Assembly (NCBI RefSeq): GCF_001663155.1
Contig: NZ_CP015963.1
Coordinates: 558,001 to 622,000, forward strand
Origin: Altererythrobacter ishigakiensis
Lineage (GTDB): Bacteria; Pseudomonadota; Alphaproteobacteria; Sphingomonadales; Sphingomonadaceae
Direction of reading: 5' to 3'
DNA: 64,000 nucleotides
Shown here: positions 42,996 to 52,771 of the stretch, in pieces
How the letters are laid out: every line of letters starts with the position of its first letter
Numbering within the stretch: the first letter of the stretch is position 1
Position numbers and translations under genes: made by a program
The notes under the pieces: model-generated
What the model saw: only the letters and a program-made list of their open reading frames with translations
What the model was told of the DNA's origin: nothing
The model's database searches: none

Positions 42996-44165
42996 ATGGA
43001 CTTCCGCCTTACCGACGAACAGCGCGAACTGCAGGATGCGGCACGCAAATTCGCCCGCGCCGAATTGCCAGAGCTTGCGCGCGATATGGAAGAGAAGGAC
43101 TATTCCGTTCCCGCTGACATGCTGCGAAAATATGGCGAGCTGGGCTTCCTGGGTGTGAATTTGCCAACCGAATATGGCGGGCTAGGGCTGGGGCATGTCG
43201 AAGCGCTGTTGGTGCTTGAAGAGTTTGCGCAGATTTCCAACGCGGTCGCTTTTCCGGTGTTTGAGGCCTTGGTTGGGCCGGTGCGCACGATCGAGCGTTT
43301 TGGTTCAGCCGAAATGAAGGCGCGTATTCTGCCCGAGGTGATCAAGGGCGAGAAGATTGTTGCGGTTTCCATGTCTGAACCCGACGCTGGCACCGCGCTG
43401 ACCGATCTCAAGACGCGCGCGGTCGCCGATGGCGATGATTATGTCGTCAATGGCTACAAGCGCTGGACTTCTGGCGGTGGGCATTCGGACTATTACGTCA
43501 CCTATTGCCGCTACAATGATGAGCCCGGCGCCAAGGGCATCGGCGCTATCCTGCTTGAGAAAGACGCGCCCGGAATGCAATTCGGCAAGCGCGAGCAGCT
43601 GATGGGTTTCCGCGGCATCGACACAGCAGACTTCGCGATCGAAGACGTGCGTGTGCCAAAGGAGAACGTGATCGTTGGCGCGGGCGGGTTCGGCAAGTTG
43701 ATGAGCGCGTTCGGGCTGGAGCGCTGCGGCAATGCGACGCAAAGCCTGGGAGTGGCCGCAGCTGCGCTCGAACAGGCCACCCAATATGTTCAGGAGCGCG
43801 AAGCTTTCGGAAAACCCATCGTTGAATTTCAGGCTGTGCAATTGAAGCTGGCTGAAATGGCTATGAAGGTAGAGGCATCACGCCTGCTGATCCATCGCGC
43901 GGCTGCCAATGCCGCACATCAGGATGACGGTTTGCCCACTGTCTATGAAAGCTCGGTCGCCAAATGCTACGCCAATGAAATCGTGCGCGATGTGACCGCC
44001 ATGGGGCTGCAGGTCATGGGCGGGTATGGCTATCACAAGGACTATGGCATGGAGCAGCGTGTCCGTGATGGTTTTGCTTGGGGGATCGCTGGCGGTACCA
44101 CAGATGTCCAGAAGACCAATATTGCAGCTTCGCTGATCGGGCGCAGATTCGACCAACGCCGCTAA
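42996..44165 (+). CDS. Acyl-CoA dehydrogenase
   Basis: A 389-residue acyl-CoA dehydrogenase: MSEPDAGTALTDLKT and YKRWTSGGGHSDYY in the middle domain, EREAFGKPIVEFQAVQLKLAEM in the C-terminal domain, and the terminal WGIAGGTTDVQKTN. The position of the Glu in the YEGT motif is Gly here, so the base must lie elsewhere. It is a third, separately transcribed dehydrogenase of this region, not part of the two-subunit pair. AGGATCAGACCCA precedes the ATG. It is divergent from the GST. Confidence 0.88.
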   Translation: MDFRLTDEQRELQDAARKFARAELPELARDMEEKDYSVPADMLRKYGELGFLGVNLPTEYGGLGLGHVEALLVLEEFAQISNAVAFPVFEALVGPVRTIERFGSAEMKARILPEVIKGEKIVAVSMSEPDAGTALTDLKTRAVADGDDYVVNGYKRWTSGGGHSDYYVTYCRYNDEPGAKGIGAILLEKDAPGMQFGKREQLMGFRGIDTADFAIEDVRVPKENVIVGAGGFGKLMSAFGLERCGNATQSLGVAAAALEQATQYVQEREAFGKPIVEFQAVQLKLAEMAMKVEASRLLIHRAAANAAHQDDGLPTVYESSVAKCYANEIVRDVTAMGLQVMGGYGYHKDYGMEQRVRDGFAWGIAGGTTDVQKTNIAASLIGRRFDQRR

Positions 44166-44205
44166 GACATTGACCTGAAGAGCCGTATTGCCCATCTAAG
44201 TCACT

Positions 44206-44745
44206 ATGGATGAAAACACAGAGGCAGAACCATCTGCCGTCGCTCCCGCAACTGAGCAGACACCCAACGTTTCGGGGCCCGGCGATGATCAGGCGCTGAC
44301 TGAACTGCATCCCAACTACAAGTCGGCTTTGCGGTTGCAGGCAATACTCACATCGCTCCCGTTCATCGTGGCTGCATTCGTTTTGGAAGGCCGGGCAATT
44401 TTGCCAACGGCGACCATAATGATCCCGGTCGTCTTGATCGCTCTTGCCTTCATCATTCGCTTGCCTTCGCGGCGCTTCCACGCGCGCGGCTATGCGATGA
44501 GCACAGATCGCCTGCGCGTTGTGCGCGGTATCTTGTTCCGCCATGATACTGTCGTGCCGTTTGGGCGGGTCCAGCATATTGACGTCAATCAGGGACCCAT
44601 CGACCGCTTCTTCGGGATCGCTACGCTGACGCTGCACACGGCCGGTTCGCACAATGCCTCGGTGCATTTGCCGGGTCTTGGCGAGCTGTTGGCGCGTGAT
44701 ATGCGCGAGGAAATCCGCAGCCACATCAAGCGTGAGGCGCTTTGA
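44206..44745 (+). CDS. Membrane protein with bacterial PH domain (YdbS-like)
   Basis: A 179-residue protein with an acidic N-terminus, two hydrophobic segments near residues 47-87 and a C-terminal bPH2 (DUF304) domain (RGYAMSTDRLRVVRGILFRHD). It is paired with a larger multi-domain protein of the same family by a four-base overlap, as in the YdbS-YdbT arrangement of other bacteria. Precise function is unknown; the pair is thought to form an envelope complex. It marks the change to conserved genes. A TTGACC stands upstream with spacing that suits a near-leaderless start. Confidence 0.8.
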   Translation: MDENTEAEPSAVAPATEQTPNVSGPGDDQALTELHPNYKSALRLQAILTSLPFIVAAFVLEGRAILPTATIMIPVVLIALAFIIRLPSRRFHARGYAMSTDRLRVVRGILFRHDTVVPFGRVQHIDVNQGPIDRFFGIATLTLHTAGSHNASVHLPGLGELLARDMREEIRSHIKREAL

Positions 44746-46313
44746 TCACGATGTCTGGCGAGATTGCCACTTATCCCGCTGACGGGACACAGCCGCAACG
44801 TACGGCGCCCATCGGCTTGTTGGTCAGCGCGATTGCAAGCATTCGCCAGCTTGTCGTGCCGCTGGTGGTTGCTGGCGTTGCCTTGCGCGACAACCCCTTT
44901 GGCTTCGGCGGTTTGGCCGGAGTCTTGTTTGTCATCCTGTTGGCAAATGTCGGCGCGGCCTATCTGCGTTGGTTACGTCTGACTTACACCACCGGCGCAG
45001 AGGATATTCGCGTCGAAAGCGGGATTATCAGCCGTGCTGCGCGATCCGTCCCCTATGAGCGCATTCAGGATGTCAGCCTTGAGCAGAAGCTGCTGCCGCG
45101 GTTATTCGGACTGGTTGAAGTCAAGTTCGAAACAGGTGCCGGAGGCGCAGACGATCTGAAGCTTGCCTATCTGCTGGAAAGCCAAGGCGAAGAGCTGCGT
45201 CAATTGATCCGTGAGCGCCGGGATGAAGCCGAAGCAGCGGCCGAAACTGGCAGCAGCGGGGGCACTGATACTGTTCAGGACGATCAAGGCGACACGGTCT
45301 TTTCCATGGACACCAAACGCCTCACGACCTTTGGATTCTTTGAATTCTCGCTCGCGGTATTCGCCGTGCTGGGCGGCTTGCTGCAATATGTCGACACCTT
45401 TGTGGGGATCGAGCTGTGGGATGTGGACCTTTGGCAAGGCTGGATCGAAAGCCAGAGCGGCTGGCTCTCCAGCTTCGGCTTCATCGCTCAGATCGCCGGC
45501 GTCGTGGCGGGGGTCATCACTTTGCTGATTGTCGGATCGGTGACCGGACTGGTCCGCACCTTCCTGCGCGACTGGGGGTTTGTGCTTGAAAAGACTGCGC
45601 GCGGTTTCCGCCGCCGCCGTGGACTCTTCACGAAGACCGATGTGGTCATGCCGGTACACCGAGTGCAGGCTTTGGTGCTCGGTACTGGCTGGCTGCGCTA
45701 TCGTTTCGGCTGGCATAGCCTGAAATTTGTAAGCCTTGCTCAGGACGCAGGCTCAACCAGCCATGTTGTTGCGCCTTTTGGGCAGATGGAAGAGATCGAC
45801 CCGATCATCCGCGCGGCGAAGTTTGAACCGCCATCTGAGGACCTAGATTGGCGGCATGCCAGCCGCAAGTACCGCGTTGACAGTGCGGCGATCGAAGGCG
45901 GAATCTTTGCCCTTATCGCGCTGCTTCTTGCCATTTTGATTGGTACTGGAACCATCGGAAGCGGGTTCGCATACGCTGCATTCATACCGCTCATTCCAGT
46001 GGCGTTGTCGATCTTCTTCACTCTTGCGAATCTATACGCTTGGCAGTTCCAGCGCCACGCCTTGAGCGCCAGCCAAGTGTTCGGGCGCAAAGGGCTGCTG
46101 TCGCCAGCCACGCGGATTGCATCGCGGGTGAAGCTCCATTCAGTCGAGATTGTGCAAGGCCCGATTGCGCAACGGCGCGGCTATGCGACCCTGCATCTGG
46201 GTCTGGCCGGCGGAACGTTCTCGATTCCGGGTTTGCCGATCGAGCGCGCTCGCGACCTGAAGTCTGCAATATTGCACAGCATCGCGTCGCGCGATTTCTC
46301 CGCATTGGCTTGA
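44742..46313 (+). CDS. Membrane protein with repeated bacterial PH domains (YdbT-like)
   Basis: A 523-residue protein. Several bPH2 domains (TTGAEDIRVESGII; a middle copy around RGFRRRRGLF; a C-terminal one with QVFGRKGLLSPATR) alternate with hydrophobic pairs. The partner of the preceding gene. The start is TTG at 44742, overlapping the previous stop (TTGA) and four bases after GAGG; ATG at 44751 is the alternative but is 13 bases from the same site. Confidence 0.78.
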   Translation: MITMSGEIATYPADGTQPQRTAPIGLLVSAIASIRQLVVPLVVAGVALRDNPFGFGGLAGVLFVILLANVGAAYLRWLRLTYTTGAEDIRVESGIISRAARSVPYERIQDVSLEQKLLPRLFGLVEVKFETGAGGADDLKLAYLLESQGEELRQLIRERRDEAEAAAETGSSGGTDTVQDDQGDTVFSMDTKRLTTFGFFEFSLAVFAVLGGLLQYVDTFVGIELWDVDLWQGWIESQSGWLSSFGFIAQIAGVVAGVITLLIVGSVTGLVRTFLRDWGFVLEKTARGFRRRRGLFTKTDVVMPVHRVQALVLGTGWLRYRFGWHSLKFVSLAQDAGSTSHVVAPFGQMEEIDPIIRAAKFEPPSEDLDWRHASRKYRVDSAAIEGGIFALIALLLAILIGTGTIGSGFAYAAFIPLIPVALSIFFTLANLYAWQFQRHALSASQVFGRKGLLSPATRIASRVKLHSVEIVQGPIAQRRGYATLHLGLAGGTFSIPGLPIERARDLKSAILHSIASRDFSALA

Positions 46314-46345
46314 TCTCGCTGTCATCCGCTTTACAGGCGATGGCA

Positions 46346-47353
46346 ATGAGCACGCGCAAACCCTTTCTCTCTGACAATGCTGCAACAGTGCATCCCAAGC
46401 TGTGGGAGGCGATGCGCGCGGCAGACGCGCCGGACGTCCCCTATGATGGAGATACCCTGAGCGAAGCGCTAGATGATCGCTTCTCGGAAGTATTCGGGCG
46501 CGAGTGCGCGGCGATATGGATTGCGACGGGTACCGCAGCAAACTGCCTCGCGCTCGGTACAATGGTGCAGCCGCATGGCGGGGTTGTCTGCCATGAAGAG
46601 GCGCATATCGAAGTCGATGAGGGCGGGGCTCCGGGCTTCTACCTGCATGGTGCGAAGCTGATGCTGGCCAAGGGTGAAAGCGCCAAGCTGACACCTGCCA
46701 ATATCTCCGCGGTCCTCGATCCGATCCGTGATGATGTCCATCAGGTGCAAGCACACGCGATCTCCATCACTCAAGCGAGTGAATATGGTTGTTCCTACCG
46801 GCCTGGGGAATTGGCGGCGCTGGGTGATCTGGCAAAAGCGCGAAAACTGGGCCTGCATATGGATGGTGCGCGGTTTGCCAACGCTGTTGCATATCTTGGC
46901 AGATCGCCTGCAGAGGCTGTTGGCCCATGTGACACATTGGCGTTCGGCTTCATAAAGAATGGCGGAATGAGCGCAGAGGCGCTTGTGATGTTCGAGCCTG
47001 CGCAGGCCGATCTGGTGAAGTATCGCCGCAAGCGCGCGGGTCATTTGCAGTGCAAGGGCCGCTATCAGGCTGCTCAGATCCTTGCGATGCTGGATGGCGA
47101 TTTGTGGTTGGAGAACGCAAGAGTAGCCAATGCGGCAGCTGCAGAGATCGCTGGCGCATGTGGAGATCGCTTGCTGCATCCGGTTGAAGCCAATGAGCTG
47201 TTCGTGCGCCTATCCACGGATGAGCGCGAGGGACTGCGCGCTCAGGGCTTCGATTTCTATGACTGGGGTGAAAACTCGGCCCGGTTCGTAACGGCCTGGA
47301 ACACGCCACAGGAAGACGCGATGGCTCTGGCAAAAGCGATTGTTTCTTTATGA
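46346..47353 (+). CDS. Threonine aldolase-like PLP enzyme
   Basis: A 335-residue beta-eliminating-lyase/threonine-aldolase family enzyme. The pyridoxal-phosphate lysine is probably Lys204 in FGFIKNGG, a variant seen in alphaproteobacterial members, and HMDGARFANA contains the conserved Asp. It would cleave beta-hydroxy amino acids such as threonine to glycine and an aldehyde. ATG 46346 is eight bases after an AGG-type ribosome site; an ATG two codons earlier is too close to it. It overlaps the EamA transporter gene by four bases. Confidence 0.83.
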   Translation: MSTRKPFLSDNAATVHPKLWEAMRAADAPDVPYDGDTLSEALDDRFSEVFGRECAAIWIATGTAANCLALGTMVQPHGGVVCHEEAHIEVDEGGAPGFYLHGAKLMLAKGESAKLTPANISAVLDPIRDDVHQVQAHAISITQASEYGCSYRPGELAALGDLAKARKLGLHMDGARFANAVAYLGRSPAEAVGPCDTLAFGFIKNGGMSAEALVMFEPAQADLVKYRRKRAGHLQCKGRYQAAQILAMLDGDLWLENARVANAAAAEIAGACGDRLLHPVEANELFVRLSTDEREGLRAQGFDFYDWGENSARFVTAWNTPQEDAMALAKAIVSL

Positions 47354-48318
47354 GCGGGGCTGAAGCGCAGAGCATGCTGCGCCCCGGTGTCATCCTGCCA
47401 TTCCTGATCACCGGCACAATCTGGGGCTCAACCTGGTTTGTGATCACAGGGCAAATCGACGGCGTGCCAGCGGCGTGGTCGGTTTTCTATCGCTTTGCGC
47501 TGGCGGCACCGGCCCTGTTCCTTGTCGCCTTCCTGATGAAGCGGCGGATCAAGCTTGCGCGGCCTGAACATGTGCTTGCCGCAGTCGTTGGCATCTTTCA
47601 GTTCAGCGGCAATTTCCTGTTCGTCTACCATTCAGAGCTTTACGTGACGTCCGGAATTGTGGCGATGATGTTCGCTCTACTGATGGTGCCGAATGCGATG
47701 TTCGCGCGGATCTTTCTTAGGGAGCGCGTGCAAGGTGGGTTCATGCTGGGGAGCGCGGTTGCGATTATTGGTGTGTCCTTCCTGCTGGTGCATGAATGGC
47801 GGGCCAATCCCGATGCAGGCGTTATTGGCGGCAACGTAGGGCTCGGGATTGTGCTGGCGATGCTCGGCATTCTTTCAGCCTCGGTCGCCAACGTGGTTCA
47901 GGCCAACCCGACTGGCCGCGCAGTCCCGATGGTCAGTCTGCTGGCATGGGCCATGCTTTATGGGACAGCGTTCGACGGGATCTTTGCTTTGCTGACCGCT
48001 GGCGCGCCGCCGTTGCCGACCAACATCGAATATTGGTCAGGCATCATCTATCTCGCGCTGATCGGTTCCGTCGTAACGTTTCCGCTGCATTATAATCTGG
48101 TCCGAGAGATTGGGGCAGGCCGCACCGCGTATAACTCGATCGTCACGATCTGCGTTGCGATGCTGATTTCGACTTTGCTTGAGGGTTATCGCTGGACGCC
48201 ATTGACGGCAGGCGGGATGACGCTGGCGATACTGGGCATGGTTCTGGCGCTGAAGGCGCGCAAGCAGAAGACCATAAAGGTTGGGCAAGCCACAGCCTTC
48301 CGGCATGACGTCGATTAG
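47350..48318 (+). CDS. EamA/DMT-family transporter
   Basis: A 322-residue inner-membrane protein with about ten hydrophobic helices in two EamA repeats. The first begins ITGTIWGSTWFV, a signature of the family. Drug/metabolite exporters of this group often efflux amino acids or metabolites. It is coupled (ATGA) to the threonine-aldolase-like gene, hinting at amino-acid export. It is convergent with the next gene, overlapping its stop by four bases. Confidence 0.85.
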   Translation: MSGAEAQSMLRPGVILPFLITGTIWGSTWFVITGQIDGVPAAWSVFYRFALAAPALFLVAFLMKRRIKLARPEHVLAAVVGIFQFSGNFLFVYHSELYVTSGIVAMMFALLMVPNAMFARIFLRERVQGGFMLGSAVAIIGVSFLLVHEWRANPDAGVIGGNVGLGIVLAMLGILSASVANVVQANPTGRAVPMVSLLAWAMLYGTAFDGIFALLTAGAPPLPTNIEYWSGIIYLALIGSVVTFPLHYNLVREIGAGRTAYNSIVTICVAMLISTLLEGYRWTPLTAGGMTLAILGMVLALKARKQKTIKVGQATAFRHDVD

Positions 48319-49109
48319 AGAAGGCTGAGTAGGCCTTCCTTGTAAGTTGGATGGGCAGGCTCCCAGCCAAGCACCCGCTTGGCCTTGCCATTCGCGACGC
48401 GGCGATTCTCTTCATAAAATCCACGCGCCATTTCACTGAGGTTGGCCTCTTCCAGCGTCTGAAGCGGAGGCGGGGCGATGCCCAGCAATCGGCAGGCTTC
48501 CTCGGTCACGGCGTTGCCGCTGGCCGGCAGATCATCGCCAAGATTGTAAGCGCCTGCAGGGGCTTCTGTCGCGATTGCCGCGACCACGCCGGACACAATG
48601 TCATCGAGATGCACGCGGCTGAAAACTTGTCCCGGAATATCTATCCGGCGCGCCTTGCCTGATCTGACGCGATCAAAAGCGCTACGATCCGGACCATAGA
48701 TGCCCGGCAGGCGGAAAACGCGCGCACCCAACTTCATCCATCTCGCATCCGCTTCGGCGCGCGCATTGCGTCGACCTTCGCTCGCGCCAGCTACGGTGGG
48801 GGTGCTCTCATCGACCCATGCGCCTTGCTGGTCGCCGTATACTCCAGTGGAGCTTAAATATCCGATCCAAAGGTCAGACAGCGCCTCGCCATAGCGGGCC
48901 AGAACCGGATCTTCGCCCGTTTGTAGATCCGGCGGAACAGATGACAGCACATGACTGGCATCGCGCAGTGAGGCGCGGACCGCATCTTCGTCATCGAAGG
49001 CGATATTACCTGAACTGCCGGTTGCATCGATTGTCCATCCGTCGGCTGTGAGCACGTCGGCCAGACGCGCAGCAGTGTATCCCAAGCCAAAGATCAACAT
49101 TTGTTTCAT
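48315..49109 (-). CDS. NAD(P)-dependent epimerase/dehydratase-like SDR
   Basis: A 264-residue extended-SDR-like protein: an N-terminal LIFGLGYTAARLADVL Rossmann motif, YLSSTGVYGD (the catalytic-type Tyr region) and RLPGIYGP. It resembles YeeZ/galE-type proteins of unknown substrate. ATG 49109 is used because the frame extending to 49664 runs through the divergent pepN gene. No strong ribosome site is visible. Confidence 0.78.
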   Translation of the reverse strand: MKQMLIFGLGYTAARLADVLTADGWTIDATGSSGNIAFDDEDAVRASLRDASHVLSSVPPDLQTGEDPVLARYGEALSDLWIGYLSSTGVYGDQQGAWVDESTPTVAGASEGRRNARAEADARWMKLGARVFRLPGIYGPDRSAFDRVRSGKARRIDIPGQVFSRVHLDDIVSGVVAAIATEAPAGAYNLGDDLPASGNAVTEEACRLLGIAPPPLQTLEEANLSEMARGFYEENRRVANGKAKRVLGWEPAHPTYKEGLLSLL

Positions 49110-49163
49110 TCGATTTGCATCTAAGCGTTGGACAGAGGCGCAAAGCAACCTAAATCGGCCAGC

Positions 49164-51797
49164 ATGGATATGCAGCGAAATCCCGAGATGGCGGATGCCG
49201 CCCCGACCCCGCACGAGCCGCCGGTGATCCGGCGGGAGGATTACAGACCCTATCCGTGGCTGGTCCCGGAAATTGAAATGCATTTCGATCTCGGGTTGGA
49301 TGTCACTCGGGTTACCTCCAAATTGACGGTCGCGCACAATGCCAAGGCTGCGCGGGCAGATTCGATCCGGCTGGAAGGCGATCATCTCGAACTGCTTTCG
49401 GTCAAAGTAGACGGCGAAGTCCGCAATGATTTCTCCCGCGATGGAGGCGATTTGATCATTCCATTGAGCGGCGACGCGCATGAGATTGAAATTGTTACGT
49501 CGATCAAGCCAGCGGCGAATACCCGGCTCGAAGGCCTCTATGCCTCCAATGGAATGCTTTGCACGCAATGCGAAGCCGAAGGGTTCCGCAGCATCACCTT
49601 CTTCCCGGATCGCCCGGATGTGCTGAGCACCTACCGCGTGAGGATGAGCGGCTCGAAAGAACAATTCCCGATTCTGCTGTGCAACGGCAATCTGGAATCA
49701 GCGGGCGAAAGAGAAGACGGTACGCATTGGGCCGAGTGGTATGATCCCTGGCCCAAGCCGAGCTATCTCTTCGCGCTGGTGGCAGGCGATCTAGTCGCGA
49801 AATCGAGCACGTTCACCACCATGTCCGGCCGCGAAGTCGAACTGAATGTCTGGGTGCGTGAAGAGGACTTGCCGCGCACTGACCATGCGATTGAAAGCCT
49901 GAAGAAGTCGATGAAATGGGATGAGGAAACTTTCGGCCGCGAATATGATCTCGATCTATACAACATAGTCGCTGTCAGCGATTTCAATATGGGGGCGATG
50001 GAGAACAAGGGTCTCAACGTCTTCAACACCAAATATGTGCTGGCTGACGCCGATACCGCGACGGATGCCGATTTCGACGCGATCGAAGGTGTTATCGCGC
50101 ATGAATACTTCCACAATTGGTCAGGCAACCGAGTAACCTGCCGCGATTGGTTCCAGCTGTCTTTGAAGGAAGGATTTACTGTCCTGCGCGATCAGTTGTT
50201 CAGCCAGGATGTGCAAGGCGAAGCGGTGAAGCGGATCGAAGATGTACGCATCCTGCGCGCTGCGCAATTCCCCGAGGATTCGGGCCCTCTGGCGCACCCA
50301 ATCCGACCTGACAGTTATCGCGAGATCAGCAATTTCTACACCGCGACTGTCTATAACAAGGGCGCAGAAGTGATCCGCATGATGCGGACAATGGCTGGGA
50401 CGGAGCGGTTCCGAAAAGGCACTGACCTCTATTTCGACCGCCACGATGGCGAAGCGGCGACATGCGAAGATTTTGTCCGTGCGATCGAGGATGGGGCTGA
50501 ACTGGATCTGGAACAGTTCCGCTTGTGGTACCGTCAGGCGGGCACGCCTCGCGTAAAGGCCGCGATGGAGCACGAAGGCGACCTAGTAAAATTGACGCTG
50601 AAACAAACGGTTCCCGCAACTCCGGGGCAGCCGGACAAGCAACCCATGGTGATCCCGCTTCGTATCGCATTGCTCGATGCGGAGACAGGCGCGCACAAAG
50701 GTGAAGAGCTGATCGTGCTTGATTGTGCGGAGAAGACCTTCTCCTTCGAAGGCTTTACCAGCCGTCCTGCGCTGTCGATCAATCGCGGCTTTACCGCGCC
50801 TGTGATGATAGAGCGCGCCGCGTCGCTTGAGGAACTGATGCTTCTCGCTGCGCATGACGATGACAGTTTTGCGCGCTATGAAGCCATGCAGGAGCTGATG
50901 GTGGGACATTTGGTCTCGGCGGCCAAGGGTAATCTGGCGGAGGGAGCCCGCGCTGCGGGTCAGCAGGCCATTGCAGCGGCCATGCGCGCTATCCTGACCG
51001 ACGCAGACCTCGACGATTCGATGCGTGGTGAGCTGATGAGCTTGCCGACGCAGACATATTTGTTCGAGCAATTCGACAAAGCTGATCCCGATGCGATCCA
51101 TCGCGAACGTGAAGGACTGAAAGCGATGCTCGGCTGTGATCTGGCACGCGAATTTGGCGAACTATATGATCGTGTAGCCGGTGTCCCTTTCGATGGCGAA
51201 GGGGCACGCGGCGCGCGCAAGGTTAAAACGCTGGCGCTAGGTTATATTGCAGCGAATGATTCCTTGCATGCCGCCGGGCTGGCTGCTGCACAGTATGACG
51301 CGGCGGATAACATGACTGATCGCCAAGGTGCGCTCGCAGTGCTTGCGGGGCTCGAAACGCCGCTTCGCACCGAGAAGCTGGCGGCGTTTTATGACCGCTA
51401 TCAAGGCAATGCACTGGTGATCGACAAGTGGTTCACGATGCAGGCTTGGTCAATGCACCCGCAGGTTCTTGATCATGTGAAGTCGCTTGCCGAGCACCCC
51501 GACTTTACGTTGAAGAATCCCAATCGCGTGCGCTCACTCTTTATGGCTATGGCCGGCAATCCTCCAGCTTTCCATCACGCAAGCGGCGAGGGCTATCGAA
51601 TACTCGCGGATCTCATTTTGGCGCTCGATCCAATCAACCCGCAAACCGCAGCGCGGTTCGTGCCCGCGCTGGGGCGCTGGAGGCGAATCGAAGATGGACG
51701 TGCTGCGATCATGCGGGTCGAGCTGGAGCGAATCAAAGCCGCGAAGGAACTCTCGCGGGATACTTTTGAGCAGGTCACACGCAGTTTGGATGGATAG
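49164..51797 (+). CDS. pepN: Aminopeptidase N
   Basis: An 877-residue M1 zinc aminopeptidase. GAMEN (residues 277-281) and HEYFHNW (zinc ligands His313 and His317, catalytic Glu314) are present, with the downstream Glu ligand in LKEGFTV. It removes N-terminal residues from peptides in the cytoplasm. ATG 49164 was chosen as the start; nearby in-frame ATGs (49170, 49188) remain possible because the upstream ribosome site is weak. It overlaps the pgeF gene downstream by eight bases. Confidence 0.93.
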   Translation: MDMQRNPEMADAAPTPHEPPVIRREDYRPYPWLVPEIEMHFDLGLDVTRVTSKLTVAHNAKAARADSIRLEGDHLELLSVKVDGEVRNDFSRDGGDLIIPLSGDAHEIEIVTSIKPAANTRLEGLYASNGMLCTQCEAEGFRSITFFPDRPDVLSTYRVRMSGSKEQFPILLCNGNLESAGEREDGTHWAEWYDPWPKPSYLFALVAGDLVAKSSTFTTMSGREVELNVWVREEDLPRTDHAIESLKKSMKWDEETFGREYDLDLYNIVAVSDFNMGAMENKGLNVFNTKYVLADADTATDADFDAIEGVIAHEYFHNWSGNRVTCRDWFQLSLKEGFTVLRDQLFSQDVQGEAVKRIEDVRILRAAQFPEDSGPLAHPIRPDSYREISNFYTATVYNKGAEVIRMMRTMAGTERFRKGTDLYFDRHDGEAATCEDFVRAIEDGAELDLEQFRLWYRQAGTPRVKAAMEHEGDLVKLTLKQTVPATPGQPDKQPMVIPLRIALLDAETGAHKGEELIVLDCAEKTFSFEGFTSRPALSINRGFTAPVMIERAASLEELMLLAAHDDDSFARYEAMQELMVGHLVSAAKGNLAEGARAAGQQAIAAAMRAILTDADLDDSMRGELMSLPTQTYLFEQFDKADPDAIHREREGLKAMLGCDLAREFGELYDRVAGVPFDGEGARGARKVKTLALGYIAANDSLHAAGLAAAQYDAADNMTDRQGALAVLAGLETPLRTEKLAAFYDRYQGNALVIDKWFTMQAWSMHPQVLDHVKSLAEHPDFTLKNPNRVRSLFMAMAGNPPAFHHASGEGYRILADLILALDPINPQTAARFVPALGRWRRIEDGRAAIMRVELERIKAAKELSRDTFEQVTRSLDG

Positions 51798-52539
51798 CGC
51801 GGCGACCTTCGACATTGTGAGGTGCGCTGCGCTCGATGGCGTGCCACATGGATTCTTCGGCCACTCTGATGGCGAGCACCAGTTTGGCTATGGGGGCGAA
51901 GGCGCGGTAGCGAATATAGCGAAAGTGCGCGCTGCGGGAGCAGATGTCATTTTGCCTGATGGCAAGCTTGTTGCGCCGCATCAGATGCACTCGCCTGATG
52001 TTCTTGCTGTCACTGAACCATGGGAAGATGCCGCTACCGGGCGCCCCGAATACGATGCGCTTGTCACCGCAACGCCTGGCCTTGTTCTTGGCATAGTGAC
52101 TGCCGATTGCGCGCCTGTCTTGCTTGCGGACAAGGATGCGCGCGTTGTCGGCGCGGTACATGCTGGATGGCGTGGTGCGCATGGTGGTGTTCTTGAGAAC
52201 ACTGTTGAAGCTATGAAAGTGCTTGGAGCGTCCTGCGCGAATATTACCGCAGTGATTGGGCCAACCATCGCGCAGGCCAGTTACGAGGTCGACGCGAGTT
52301 TTCGGGAGAATTTTGCTGAACAGGACGATGCACATTTTTGTCAGGGTCTGGAAGGACATTGGCAGTTTGATTTGCCCGGCTATGTGAAACAACGCCTGCA
52401 ATATGTGGGGATAATGCGTGTCGAGGATTGCATGCTCGATACCTACACACTTGAAAACTCTTATTATTCCTATCGCCGTGCAACGCATCGAGGCGAGCCG
52501 AACTACGGCCGTCAGATCAGTATGATAGGACTAATGTGA
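51790..52539 (+). CDS. pgeF: Peptidoglycan editing factor (multicopper-oxidase-fold laccase domain)
   Basis: A 249-residue protein of the YfiH/PgeF family. TADCAPVLL and HAGWRGAHGG carry the conserved Cys and His of the catalytic site, and the C-terminal YSYRRATHRGEPNYGRQ is typical. PgeF removes misincorporated L-serine from peptidoglycan precursors; other members have laccase-like purine nucleosidase activities. The ATG lies inside the end of pepN, indicating coupling. Confidence 0.9.
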   Translation: MDSAATFDIVRCAALDGVPHGFFGHSDGEHQFGYGGEGAVANIAKVRAAGADVILPDGKLVAPHQMHSPDVLAVTEPWEDAATGRPEYDALVTATPGLVLGIVTADCAPVLLADKDARVVGAVHAGWRGAHGGVLENTVEAMKVLGASCANITAVIGPTIAQASYEVDASFRENFAEQDDAHFCQGLEGHWQFDLPGYVKQRLQYVGIMRVEDCMLDTYTLENSYYSYRRATHRGEPNYGRQISMIGLM

Positions 52540-52718
52540 GCGCAGCAGCGCTTGCTTGCACGAAACCGAACAATAGATGCCCAAAACACGGTTGGCATTA
52601 CCCATCTTTGCGTCTATCAGCGCCGCCAAACAGGCGTAGCCCGATTAGACCGGGGTAACGTCGGGGCCTTTCGGGATACGAATCACACTCACATCGTTTC
52701 CTTGTCAGGTCCAATTCA

Positions 52719-52766
52719 ATGGATCCTAAGCGCAAGGGTCTGCGCAAGGGCAAAAAGCAGGGTTAA
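52719..52766 (+). other. Possible 15-residue basic leader ORF
   Basis: An ATG-to-TAA frame encoding 15 residues, of which most are Lys, Arg or Gly, ends six bases before the petA ATG. It may be chance, or a small leader peptide. The 232 bases between pgeF and petA hold nothing else that I recognise. Confidence 0.2.
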
Positions 52767-52771
52767 GGCTA

